Below the pieces are notes generated by a model. That model did no database searches and was not told the DNA's origin. It worked only from the letters and a program-made list of their open reading frames with translations. A stretch of 64,000 nt of DNA from CBDDKU01 sp965230375 (GTDB lineage Bacteria; Bacteroidota; Bacteroidia; Flavobacteriales_D; Cryomorphaceae), in NCBI GenBank assembly GCA_965230375.1, contig CBDDKU010000002.1:62001-126000 (forward strand), given 5' to 3'. The translations under genes were made by a program, and so were the position numbers. This document shows, piece after piece, positions 54,257-63,421 of this stretch (positions are counted from its first letter, which is position 1; each line of letters opens with the position of its first letter).

Positions 54257-56521
54257 CTATGCCTGCAATTTCTTAATCAAGTTAAGTGCAGACCCCGCTT
54301 TAAACCAATCAATTTGGTTAGCGTTGTAGGTATGATTACATACTATCTTGTCTTCTGATCCGTCAGCGTGCTTCACCAAAAGCGTGATAGGCTTATCGGG
54401 TGCAAACTGGTCCAGATCCAAAGTAGAGATCGTATCATCTTCCTGAATCTTATCGTAGTCAGCTTCGTTGGCAAAAGTCAAACCGAGCATCCCTTGTTTC
54501 TTCAAGTTCGTTTCGTGGATACGTGCGAAAGATTTAACCAAGACGATGCGAACTCCAAGGTGTCTTGGCTGCATTGCTGCGTGCTCGCGTGAAGACCCTT
54601 CACCGTAGTTGTGATCTCCAACTACAATAGTAGGAATACCCGCTGCCTTGTATTCACGCTGAACATCCGGTACACCACCATACTCACCGTTGAGTTGGTT
54701 CTTTACTTTATCAGTTTCCTGGTTAAATGCGTTTACCGCACCTGTCAAGGTATTGTTTGAAATATTGTCAAGGTGTCCTCTGAAGCGCAACCACGGCCCT
54801 GCCATTGAAATATGGTCAGTGGTACATTTTCCAAAGGCTTTGATCAAAAGCTTCATACCTTCAATATTCTTTCCATCCCACGGAGCGAATGGTGAGAGCA
54901 ATTGAAGTCTCTTTGATTCTGGGCTCACAACAACATCAACGCTAGAACCATCTTCTGCCGGAGCCTTGTAGCCTGCATCTTCAACTGCAAATCCTTTTGG
55001 TGGAAGCTCCCACCCTGTAGGCTCAGCCAGTTTTACTTCTTCGCCCTTGTCATTCACCAAGGTATCAGTGATTGGGTTAAATCCGAGGTCTCCTGATATT
55101 GCAATTGCTGCAACCATTTCAGGAGAAGTAACAAAAGCGTGGGTATTGGGGTTTCCATCAGCGCGCTTCGCAAAGTTTCTGTTGAATGAGTGAACGATTG
55201 AGTTCTTCTCACCTTTTTCAGCTCCACTTCGTGCCCATTGACCAATACATGGCCCACAAGCATTCGTAAAGATCCTCGCCCCTAGCTTATCGAAAGTGTC
55301 GATAAACCCATCGCGCTCTATCGTGTAACGAACCTGCTCAGACCCAGGGTTTATTCCAAAATCGGCTTTAGGCTTAAGCCCTTTTGCCAGAGCATCTTCA
55401 GCGATCGAACATGCTCTTGAAATATCTTCATAAGATGAGTTCGTACAAGATCCGATAAGTCCCCACTCAATTTTAGTCGGCCAGTCGTTGGCGGCTGCTT
55501 TCTTTTTCATTTCGGCAACCGGGGTAGCCAAATCTGGAGTAAAAGGACCATTAACGTGTGGGCTCAATGTCGACAAGTCAATTTCAATAACTTGATCGAA
55601 GTACTTTTCTGGGTTGGCGTATACTTCGTCATCTCCTGTCAGGTGGTCTTTGATTCCATTTGCCAATTCAGCTACTTCCGTACGACCAGTGGCACGTAGA
55701 TATCGCTCCATTGACTCGTCGTAACCGAATGTAGATGTCGTAGCTCCGATCTCTGCACCCATGTTACAAATGGTACCTTTTCCAGTACAAGAAAGGCTTT
55801 TAGCTCCTTCGCCAAAATATTCAACGATACAACCTGTACCACCTTTTACAGTGAGGATTCCAGCGACCTTCAAGATCACGTCTTTCGGGGCTGTCCATCC
55901 ATTGAGTTTTCCGGTCAGTTTAACACCAATGAGTTTTGGAAACTTGAGTTCCCATGGCATTCCAGCCATTACATCAACGGCATCAGCTCCACCAACACCT
56001 ACTGCAACCATACCGAGTCCACCGGCATTAACTGTGTGCGAATCCGTTCCAATCATCATTCCCCCAGGGAAGGCGTAGTTTTCGAGCACTACCTGGTGGA
56101 TGATACCAGCACCTGGCTTCCAGAATCCGATTCCGTATTTGTTCGAAACAGACTCCAGGAAGTTGAATACTTCAGAACTTGTGTTGATCGCGTTTTGCAA
56201 ATCTTCAGTGGCACCTACTTTTGCCTGGATCAAGTGATCGCAGTGAACAGTAGAAGGAACTGCTGTTTGCTTTTTACCCGCTTGCATAAACTGCAACAAT
56301 GCCATTTGAGCTGTCGCATCTTGCATAGCAATTCGGTCTGGTGCAAAGTCAACATATGACTTTCCACGCGTATACTCCTCAGTCGCATTTCCCTGCGAGA
56401 GGTGGGTATACAAAATCTTTTCTGTAAGGGTCAGTGGTCTATTGAGCATTTTACGAGCCGCTTCTACACCTGAAGGGAATCGCTCGTAGACCGCCTTAAT
56501 CATGTCTATATCGAATACCAT
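54257..56521 (-). CDS. acn: Aconitate hydratase (mitochondrial-type)
   Basis: TCA-cycle enzyme interconverting citrate and isocitrate through a [4Fe-4S] cluster. The 754 residues match the mitochondrial-type aconitase: the cluster cysteines appear in GSCTNSSYEDI and ACGPCIGQW, the substrate-site Ser and Arg region in GDHNYGEGSSREHAA, and GTDSHTVNAGGLGMVAVGVGG lies in the N-terminal third. Length and domain order are normal. A strong terminator follows. Confidence 0.95.
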   Translation of the reverse strand: MVFDIDMIKAVYERFPSGVEAARKMLNRPLTLTEKILYTHLSQGNATEEYTRGKSYVDFAPDRIAMQDATAQMALLQFMQAGKKQTAVPSTVHCDHLIQAKVGATEDLQNAINTSSEVFNFLESVSNKYGIGFWKPGAGIIHQVVLENYAFPGGMMIGTDSHTVNAGGLGMVAVGVGGADAVDVMAGMPWELKFPKLIGVKLTGKLNGWTAPKDVILKVAGILTVKGGTGCIVEYFGEGAKSLSCTGKGTICNMGAEIGATTSTFGYDESMERYLRATGRTEVAELANGIKDHLTGDDEVYANPEKYFDQVIEIDLSTLSPHVNGPFTPDLATPVAEMKKKAAANDWPTKIEWGLIGSCTNSSYEDISRACSIAEDALAKGLKPKADFGINPGSEQVRYTIERDGFIDTFDKLGARIFTNACGPCIGQWARSGAEKGEKNSIVHSFNRNFAKRADGNPNTHAFVTSPEMVAAIAISGDLGFNPITDTLVNDKGEEVKLAEPTGWELPPKGFAVEDAGYKAPAEDGSSVDVVVSPESKRLQLLSPFAPWDGKNIEGMKLLIKAFGKCTTDHISMAGPWLRFRGHLDNISNNTLTGAVNAFNQETDKVKNQLNGEYGGVPDVQREYKAAGIPTIVVGDHNYGEGSSREHAAMQPRHLGVRIVLVKSFARIHETNLKKQGMLGLTFANEADYDKIQEDDTISTLDLDQFAPDKPITLLVKHADGSEDKIVCNHTYNANQIDWFKAGSALNLIKKLQA

Positions 56522-56632
56522 ATTTGGAGAATTTTGAAGTGGCGCGAATTTACCAATTTATGATGAGTGGTTAAAGCTCCCCAGACGATATTCGTAGTTT
56601 TACATCAAGTATTTACCTAAAACAGGTTTTTA

Positions 56633-57877
56633 GTGAAAAGTTTTCACATTGAGAACATCAAAATAGCCATTGGGGCCATCAAGGGTCAGCTCCTGCGCAC
56701 CATTCTTACCGCCCTAATTATCGCTGTGGGTATCACAGCCCTTGTCGGTATTCTGACCTCGATCACTGCCCTTCAGAACAAAATAGAAGACAATTTTTCC
56801 CGAATGGGATCCAACACCTTCAATATCCGTTCGAATGTGGGCGGAATGGGTGGATTTCACCGAGGTGAGCGCGCGAAGCAAAATGAACCTATTCTCTACA
56901 GAGAGGCCATGCGGTTTCTGGACCTATACGATTATCCGGCTACCACTTCTGTATCAGCCATGATCAGTTTTGCCGCTACAGTGAAACACCAGTCAGAAAA
57001 AACAGACCCCAATGTACAGGTCATAGCGGGAAGTCAAGGCTACCTGGCCACGGCTGGCTATTTTATCGAGCGAGGGCGAGATTTCAATGGGACTGAGCAT
57101 GAACTTGGTACTCAGGTAGCGCTCATCGGTGCTGATGTCGTCCAAAAAATCTTCAGCCAAGGAGTTGTAGATCCTCTGGGCAAGGAGATTTTTATTGGTG
57201 GAAAGAAGCTACTTGTTGTCGGGCTTCTCGAATCGAAAGGCGATAGTTTTGGGATGGGAGGTGACAATCAGGTTATTATACCATTGCGTACAGCACGCTT
57301 AAATTTTCTTGGAGCCAACAACGATTATGTCATAAACATTCAAACTGCAAAGGCCGAAGAACTGGAAGCCGCCCAGCAAGCAGCTTCAGGGATAATGCGG
57401 TCTGTGCGCCGAGACAAGCCCAATGAGAAAAACTCTTTTGGTATCACCCAGAGCGATAGTATGGCCAATATGATACTGGAACAGATTTCGGTGATTGCCC
57501 TCATCGCCACATTGATTGGTTCAATCACATTGCTCGGAGCAGCGATAGGGCTCATGAATATCATGCTGGTAAGTGTGACAGAGCGCACCAGAGAAATTGG
57601 AATTAGAAAGGCTATTGGAGCCAGCTCAAGCCGCATCCGCAATCAATTTTTGGTCGAAGCTATTCTTATCGGGCAGCTGGGCGGATTCTTGGGAATCATT
57701 CTGGGAATAGCAGCGGGAAATGCCGTATCGCTTTTCATCGGCTCTTCTTTCATCATCCCTTGGACCTGGATCATTATGGGTGTGGTGCTCTGCTTTATAG
57801 TCGGTGTTGTAAGTGGCTATTATCCTGCCAAGAAAGCGGCATCGCTCGATCCGATCGATGCCCTGAGATACGAGTAA
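56633..57877 (+). CDS. MacB-like ABC transporter permease
   Basis: A 414-residue inner-membrane protein with the MacB/FtsX architecture: one N-terminal helix (LLRTILTALIIAVGITALVG), a large periplasmic MacB_PCD-type domain, then three C-terminal helices in the FtsX domain (ERTREIGIRKAIGASSSRIR between helices). Such permeases couple cytoplasmic ATP hydrolysis to events in the periplasm such as lipoprotein or peptide export. No ATPase gene is adjacent, so the partner is elsewhere (the FtsE-like protein at 18730 is one candidate in the window but far away). Start GTG 56633. Confidence 0.9.
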   Translation: MKSFHIENIKIAIGAIKGQLLRTILTALIIAVGITALVGILTSITALQNKIEDNFSRMGSNTFNIRSNVGGMGGFHRGERAKQNEPILYREAMRFLDLYDYPATTSVSAMISFAATVKHQSEKTDPNVQVIAGSQGYLATAGYFIERGRDFNGTEHELGTQVALIGADVVQKIFSQGVVDPLGKEIFIGGKKLLVVGLLESKGDSFGMGGDNQVIIPLRTARLNFLGANNDYVINIQTAKAEELEAAQQAASGIMRSVRRDKPNEKNSFGITQSDSMANMILEQISVIALIATLIGSITLLGAAIGLMNIMLVSVTERTREIGIRKAIGASSSRIRNQFLVEAILIGQLGGFLGIILGIAAGNAVSLFIGSSFIIPWTWIIMGVVLCFIVGVVSGYYPAKKAASLDPIDALRYE

Positions 57878-57939
57878 AAACGGGGGTTCACCCGGCATAC
57901 CACAAAAAAGGTATTTTTCTCAAAATCGATATTTGACTC

Positions 57940-57970
57940 TTGTCGGAATCAATTTCTGATTCTTTCTTTG
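57940..57970 (+). promoter_or_regulatory. Possible promoter of the haem-uptake operon
   Basis: TTG at 57940-57942, a 20-nt spacer and TTTCTTTG at 57963-57970 (one mismatch to TANNTTTG) lie 33 nt before GTG 58004. I see no clear Fur-box palindrome. Confidence 0.45.
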
Positions 57971-58003
57971 TGCTAATTTAAAACCAGTCTAAATAAAAAT
58001 AGC

Positions 58004-59215
58004 GTGAAAATCAAAGCTCTACTCATAGGATCAATTTTGGCTACTACCAATATGGTAGGCCAAGTCGTAAATGAAACGGTAGAAACCGGTCCGAATTATG
58101 GACAGCAAATCTGGTACGACCTTCAAACAGGAAATCAGTATAGCGCAGATCTAAACAATTGGGATTTGGCATTCGAAATCTCTGGCTTTACAGCATCTAT
58201 CCGAGCAAATTGCCAAAAAGGGTTGGAAGTGTACAATGCACCAGTTGCTATTGAAGACTGGGCGTCACTTAATTCTGATGCCGAAGTTGAAAGTTGGGAA
58301 AAACTTTACAACAGCGAGACGAGTTGGGGTGTTGGGGCATTCAACAAGTACAGCTCATCAGAAACAGACCTGGGATGGGGCGATTACAACTTTATCACCC
58401 ATGTGGTAACAGGTGACAGCGTACAAGTCATCAAACTTGCCGATGAGACATACAAGAAAATCATGATTGAATCTCTGGCGGGTGGTATTTACACTTTCAC
58501 TTATGCCAATCTAGATGGTTCTGATGAAGTCAGCATGGAAATCGATAAGGCCGACTACACAGGAAAAAACTTTGTGTACTTCAGCATCGAAACGGGTGAA
58601 ATACTCGATCGCGAGCCACTTTCATCAGAGTGGGACATCACATTCACGAAGTACATCGCAGACTACAATGGCGTCCCATATGCAGTAACTGGTGTATTGC
58701 ACAACCACTATGTGCAAGTGAGTGAAGTTGGCGATACAGATGTGACCGTTGCCGAGCCAGGCGACTTTAGCACAGCTATCAATACCATTGGCTTTGATTG
58801 GAAAGCATTTGATTTCTCGACTGGATGGGAGCTCACAGAAGATTTGAGCTACTTCGTTCAAACAGAAAACGGAGACACATACCAGATTGTATTCACCGGC
58901 TTTGGTGGATCTGGCACAGGAGTATACGAAATGGGCATCAGCTTTTACGGAGTATTGAGCTCAAACGATGTTGATCCAACTGCAGGTCTCTCAATTTTCC
59001 CAAATCCAAGTACCACTGGATCTTTCCAGATCGAAGGAATTGAAGGAAACACAAACATTCAGTTGATTGACCAAACGGGTCGCGTTGTGCGCTCGATCGA
59101 AAGTGCTAACCGCACAGAAAGAGTGTCAACTGATGGCCTTTCTTCAGGAATCTACTTTGTTCGCGTGAACCAAGATGCGCAAACAACTACATACAAAATC
59201 ATCATCAACGGTTAA
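58004..59215 (+). CDS. HmuY-like haem-binding-type protein with T9SS type A sorting domain
   Basis: A 403-residue exported protein starting at GTG 58004 with a signal peptide ending NMVGQ. The body has HmuY-family features: repeated W-D-I/L-x-F strands (NNWDLAFEIS, SEWDITFTKY) and the late motif YFVQTENGDTYQIVFTGF. The C-terminus is a T9SS type A domain (LSIFPNPSTTGSFQIEG to TTYKIIING). HmuY proteins bind haem outside the cell; this one would be secreted by T9SS, like a haemophore. It is the first gene of a four-gene operon, 4 nt from the next. The haem-binding residues cannot be assigned without alignment. Confidence 0.85.
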   Translation: MKIKALLIGSILATTNMVGQVVNETVETGPNYGQQIWYDLQTGNQYSADLNNWDLAFEISGFTASIRANCQKGLEVYNAPVAIEDWASLNSDAEVESWEKLYNSETSWGVGAFNKYSSSETDLGWGDYNFITHVVTGDSVQVIKLADETYKKIMIESLAGGIYTFTYANLDGSDEVSMEIDKADYTGKNFVYFSIETGEILDREPLSSEWDITFTKYIADYNGVPYAVTGVLHNHYVQVSEVGDTDVTVAEPGDFSTAINTIGFDWKAFDFSTGWELTEDLSYFVQTENGDTYQIVFTGFGGSGTGVYEMGISFYGVLSSNDVDPTAGLSIFPNPSTTGSFQIEGIEGNTNIQLIDQTGRVVRSIESANRTERVSTDGLSSGIYFVRVNQDAQTTTYKIIING

Positions 59216-59219
59216 TACC

Positions 59220-60125
59220 ATGAAAAATCTGACCACCCTTTTTCTAGCCCTTATCGCTACTACGAGCCTATTCTCGCAGGATGCGAAGAAATCTGCAGAC
59301 ATCGAAGCCATTAAATCGATGGTGGGATGCTACAAAGTTACCTTTGACTTTGCAGAGACCTTTTCTCCTGACACAGCTTATGAATACTACGACCGATACA
59401 GTACATCGGGAATCGAGTATGTAACAATCGTTGCAGATGAGCCGAACTTTATTTCGTTTCAACACCTGCTGGTCATCAACGACACAATGGTAATCAAGCA
59501 CTGGCGACAGGACTGGGTTTACGAAGAGAAAGAACTTCTCGTATACGACAAAGATCAAACTTGGAAGAAGATCAGTTTTACCGACGAAGAAGTCGCTGGA
59601 ACGTGGACTCAAAAAGTGTTTCAAGTAGACGATAGCCCGAGATACGAAGCAAAAGGTACGTGGGTTCACGTAGACGGTAAGCACTACTGGGAGGCTACTG
59701 GCGATGCTCCCCTTCCACGAAGAGAGTATACCAAGCGAAGCGACTACAACGTGATGCGTCGAAACAGCCGCGTTGAAATCACCGAAAACGGTTGGTTCCT
59801 CGAGCAGGACAATGAGAAAATCGTTCGAGACGAAACAGGCGATAAAGTAATTTGCTACGAGAAGGGTATGGAAGCTTTTACTTCGGGTGATTATAGTTGC
59901 CAAACGGCAGTAGATTACTGGGAGAAAAACAGCATTTTCTGGAATGACGTGCGCTTGGCATGGGATGAATTGTTTGAAGAAAATCAAACGATGAAAATGA
60001 AGGCCAAAGTCGACAATAAGCACCTATGGCAAAACTTGTTTGAAATGGGTGGCACATACGACAAGTCAACAAAGAAACACCGTGCAGAAATCAAGGAGTG
60101 TATTGCAAAATACATGGAATCCTAA
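59220..60125 (+). CDS. DUF6607 family exported protein
   Basis: A 301-residue protein with signal peptide ending SLFSQ and the DUF6607 opening SADIEAIKSMVGCYKVTFDFAETF, followed by beta-rich sequence with many Trp and Tyr (IKHWRQDWVYEEKELLVYD, WVHVDGKHYWEATGD). No sorting domain or lipobox, so it is probably periplasmic. The function of DUF6607 is not established; placement between a HmuY-like protein and a TonB-dependent receptor suggests a part in haem or iron handling. ATG 59220 lies 4 nt after the previous stop. Confidence 0.85.
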   Translation: MKNLTTLFLALIATTSLFSQDAKKSADIEAIKSMVGCYKVTFDFAETFSPDTAYEYYDRYSTSGIEYVTIVADEPNFISFQHLLVINDTMVIKHWRQDWVYEEKELLVYDKDQTWKKISFTDEEVAGTWTQKVFQVDDSPRYEAKGTWVHVDGKHYWEATGDAPLPRREYTKRSDYNVMRRNSRVEITENGWFLEQDNEKIVRDETGDKVICYEKGMEAFTSGDYSCQTAVDYWEKNSIFWNDVRLAWDELFEENQTMKMKAKVDNKHLWQNLFEMGGTYDKSTKKHRAEIKECIAKYMES

Positions 60126-60223
60126 TTCTGAAACAGAGAGACGAGCGTGATCTCAGACCAAAACACAATCAGTTATTCAAGCTGCTCGGCACATCACTCA
60201 TTCCCACTAACAGAAAGGCTAGT

Positions 60224-62419
60224 TTGAAATACTGGATACTCATCATTGTCTTAAATGGAACTGTGCAGTTCGCTCTCGGGCAAGAGCTGCACTTTTCTGA
60301 TAAGAACGCCGCCGCCATTCCTTGGGTGACCGTGGTGAATACCAACCAAAATTTGAAATTGATTTCAAATATGAATGGAGTGGTTTCTGCGAATCAGTTC
60401 AAAGATGGAGACAGGCTTATTGCCATTGCATTTGGGTACAACACCGACACCCTTGTCTATTCATCTGGGCTGAGCGCCTGGACGCTCCAAGTCAAGAATC
60501 ATCAGCTGGGAGAAGCCGTTGTAACAGCACAGTACGATTCGATAGATTCGCGAAAGTCACTAAACAAAGTGCGCGTTATTGACGGCACGGAGATGGCCGC
60601 CCGTGGAGCGATTACACTCGACGATGTTCTCAAAAACGAAATTAATTTCCGTGTTGGGAATGACTTTGTTCTCGGTTCTTCGCTCAGCATTCAAGGTGTA
60701 GGCGGCGAAGGAGTGTTGATCATGGTTGATGGCGTTCCAGTAGTAGGCCGCTTGGATGGAAATATAGACTTGAGTCAAATCAACGTGAGTCAAGTAGAGC
60801 GCGTGGAAATCGTGGAAGGTCCGCTCTCCGTCAATTATGGGTCAAACGCTATTGGTGGAACCATCAACATCATCACCAAAGCGCCAAAAACAAATACCAA
60901 AGCTGTCTCCATTGACACCTACACCGAATCTACCGGCCATTTTAACGGCTCGGCAATTGTGGAGCTCGGGTGGAAGCAGCAGAGTGTGAAATTGGGCTTT
61001 GGGAGAAATTACTTTGATGGATGGAGTGAAGGTGATGACCCTTTTTACCACCAGCGATCAAGCATTGCCGATTCTTCTCGCGAACAAACCTGGAATCCGA
61101 AAACCCAGTACTTCGGAGATTTTAAGTTCCGCCAGATCATTGACAAAGGCTTCATCGAGCTTTTCGGCTCGTATTTCGATGAAGAGATCATAAACCGCGG
61201 GACACCAAGAGGTGTTTACGGTGAGACAGCATTCGACGATTACTACCGCACCCGCCGAATAGACGGTGGCTTGAGAGGGCAAAGAGCATTTTCAAGAGAT
61301 TGGAGCGGCCGGTTTGTGATTGGGTACAATAAGTTTATTCGAAACAAGGACACTTACCTTACAGATTTGACTGGAGTTGAAAGCGAACTCTCTGCAGATC
61401 CCGGCCTGGTTGACACATCGGAAGTGTCAGCTTATATGAGCCGTGGGTCGATGATCAAAAAGTGGAATCCAACCTTTCAAGCTGAGCTTGGGTACGACTT
61501 GCGTTTTGAAAAAGCCACCGGAAAGCGAATCGGTGCCAACGACGAAATTGGTGACTACGCCTTATTTGCCACTGCCACTTGGAAAATTCACCCGCTTGTG
61601 AGCGTAAAGCCTGGCATTCGAAAATCGTACAACACCCGATACGATGCCCCGTGGGTGCCATCGCTAAACGCCTTGTATACCCCCTTCGAAAACATCCAAG
61701 TACGCGCTAGCTACGCCATGGGATTCCGCGCCCCGAGTATTAAGGAGCTGGACTTCGACTTTGTCGACATCAATCACAATATTCAGGGAAATGACGACTT
61801 GGAAGCCGAAACGAGTCAAAACCTGGCACTATCCGTAAAAAGTACGGTAGCAAAATTTGGCTGGGAGCTTACCGGTTACTACAACGACATTGAAAACCTG
61901 ATTACGCTATCTCAAATCAGCGGAACAGAATACTCATACGTAAACATCGGTCAACGAAGAACCACAGGTGCCAATGCAAGCATCACCTCATCAGTAAAAT
62001 GGGCCGATGTAAAATTGAGCGTTGCTACAAATGGAGTACAGAACAAGTTGTCGAATGGTGACTTTTCGCCTCTGACTTTCAGCCCAGAAATAGCAGTACA
62101 GACCAGTGTTAAACTCTTTGATACGGGGTGTACACTTCACGCCTACTACAAGTACAATGGCAAGCGAAAGTCCATATTTATCGGTGAAGACGAGACCCTT
62201 TCTGAACAATACGTAGACGCGTTCAGCAATTTGGACTTTTCGGTTTCCAGAAAGCTATGGAAAGACAAGGTTTACCTACTTGTGGGAGCCAAAAACATAT
62301 TCGATGTGACCTCACTGAACTCCACGGTTAGTGGCGGTGCCCATCAAGGCGGCGGGTCGTTTCTGGTAGCAAATGGTATTTCCTATTTCGCTACCCTTAA
62401 ATTCAACTTCAACCTCTGA
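60224..62419 (+). CDS. TonB-dependent receptor, probable haem receptor
   Basis: A 731-residue outer-membrane receptor. A short N-terminal extension follows the signal peptide (ending FALGQ); then comes a plug domain with VIDGTEMAARGAITLDDVL, LIMVDGVPVVGRLDG and VEIVEGPLSVNYGSNAIGG, and a barrel ending ATLKFNFNL. Family features resemble HmuR/siderophore-type receptors. I chose TTG 60224 because it starts the signal peptide; GTG 60098 overlaps the previous gene by 28 nt and gives a long odd leader, but cannot be excluded. It is flanked by HmuY-type proteins on both sides, and would take haem from them for TonB-driven import. Confidence 0.88.
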   Translation: MKYWILIIVLNGTVQFALGQELHFSDKNAAAIPWVTVVNTNQNLKLISNMNGVVSANQFKDGDRLIAIAFGYNTDTLVYSSGLSAWTLQVKNHQLGEAVVTAQYDSIDSRKSLNKVRVIDGTEMAARGAITLDDVLKNEINFRVGNDFVLGSSLSIQGVGGEGVLIMVDGVPVVGRLDGNIDLSQINVSQVERVEIVEGPLSVNYGSNAIGGTINIITKAPKTNTKAVSIDTYTESTGHFNGSAIVELGWKQQSVKLGFGRNYFDGWSEGDDPFYHQRSSIADSSREQTWNPKTQYFGDFKFRQIIDKGFIELFGSYFDEEIINRGTPRGVYGETAFDDYYRTRRIDGGLRGQRAFSRDWSGRFVIGYNKFIRNKDTYLTDLTGVESELSADPGLVDTSEVSAYMSRGSMIKKWNPTFQAELGYDLRFEKATGKRIGANDEIGDYALFATATWKIHPLVSVKPGIRKSYNTRYDAPWVPSLNALYTPFENIQVRASYAMGFRAPSIKELDFDFVDINHNIQGNDDLEAETSQNLALSVKSTVAKFGWELTGYYNDIENLITLSQISGTEYSYVNIGQRRTTGANASITSSVKWADVKLSVATNGVQNKLSNGDFSPLTFSPEIAVQTSVKLFDTGCTLHAYYKYNGKRKSIFIGEDETLSEQYVDAFSNLDFSVSRKLWKDKVYLLVGAKNIFDVTSLNSTVSGGAHQGGGSFLVANGISYFATLKFNFNL

Positions 62420-62421
62420 TT

Positions 62422-63390
62422 ATGAAAATCAATTTGCTTACACTTTCCATTTTTGCATTGATTTTTGCCTCGTGCGAGAAGGATGAAATTCCTGTAGAAG
62501 CTGCTCAACGTGGGGAGATTTCTTCGAACTCAGTTGATATGGGAGCGGGCTATCCCAACCAGGTGTATTTCAACTTCGATTTGAATGGCGCTACTGGTTT
62601 TACTGAGAACACAGCCTGGGATATCGGGCTCGAAGGCGGAGCTGATGGTTATAAAATCATACTCAATGATGCCAGATTGATGAGTGCGTGGAAGTCAGAT
62701 TCAAAAGATATCCAAACAGCGAGCGACACGTTAGGATTTGGCCAGGGGAAAGTGATCGAGAATGCCAACTTGGTTTACGACCAGCCAGCTTTGGGCGATT
62801 GGCGAACGGAAACTCCCGTCTATCTTCTGGATCTGGGATACAATAGCGCCGGTCAGCATCTCGGCTACTATTGGCTTCAAGTACAACATTCAGATTCTTA
62901 TGAATACGCGATTGCCTTCAGAGAAATGGACACAGAAGGCACCGCGACCATCACGATACCCAAGACAGAAGGATTGTCTTACAGTCTTTACTCCCTGGTA
63001 AATCGAGAGTCTATCCAAATACCCACCGACAACGACTGGCACATTCGCTTTACGCGATTCACCCACCAGTTTGATGACCCACCCCTCGCCTACCTCGTTA
63101 CTGGCGTCTTACTCAACCCCAATAGCACCTATGCCATTGAAGTGTTGGACGTACCATTTGACGAAATAGATGCAGAAACCGTTGGAAACATCGACTTCAC
63201 AAATGCTCCCGACGAGATTGGCTACGATTGGAAGTTCTACAACTTCGACCTGGCTTCCTATGAAGTAGATGCCACTCGTTCTTGGGTCATTCAGACCTCG
63301 GCTGGGTACTATTACAAACTTCGTTTTATCGACTTTTACAGCGAAGATGGCGTTGTTGGCCATCCGCAATTTGAGTTTAGCTTAATCTAA
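62422..63390 (+). CDS. HmuY-like lipoprotein
   Basis: A 322-residue lipoprotein with lipobox FASC, so it should be anchored in the outer membrane. The mature part has the HmuY pattern: TAWDIGLEGG, NDWHIRFTRF and the late SWVIQTSAGYYYKLRFIDFY. HmuY lipoproteins capture haem at the surface and hand it to the TonB-dependent receptor. The gene starts 2 nt after the receptor's stop, a clear operon arrangement. It resembles the secreted HmuY-like protein at 58004 in domain but differs in export route. Confidence 0.88.
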   Translation: MKINLLTLSIFALIFASCEKDEIPVEAAQRGEISSNSVDMGAGYPNQVYFNFDLNGATGFTENTAWDIGLEGGADGYKIILNDARLMSAWKSDSKDIQTASDTLGFGQGKVIENANLVYDQPALGDWRTETPVYLLDLGYNSAGQHLGYYWLQVQHSDSYEYAIAFREMDTEGTATITIPKTEGLSYSLYSLVNRESIQIPTDNDWHIRFTRFTHQFDDPPLAYLVTGVLLNPNSTYAIEVLDVPFDEIDAETVGNIDFTNAPDEIGYDWKFYNFDLASYEVDATRSWVIQTSAGYYYKLRFIDFYSEDGVVGHPQFEFSLI

Positions 63391-63421
63391 TTCGGCTTTT
63401 ATCTTTGGCAAAAAGCTGAAG

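Noticed and set aside
58004..63390. Polysaccharide utilisation locus
   Set aside because: There is a TonB-dependent receptor but no SusD and no glycoside hydrolase; the flanking proteins are HmuY-like.
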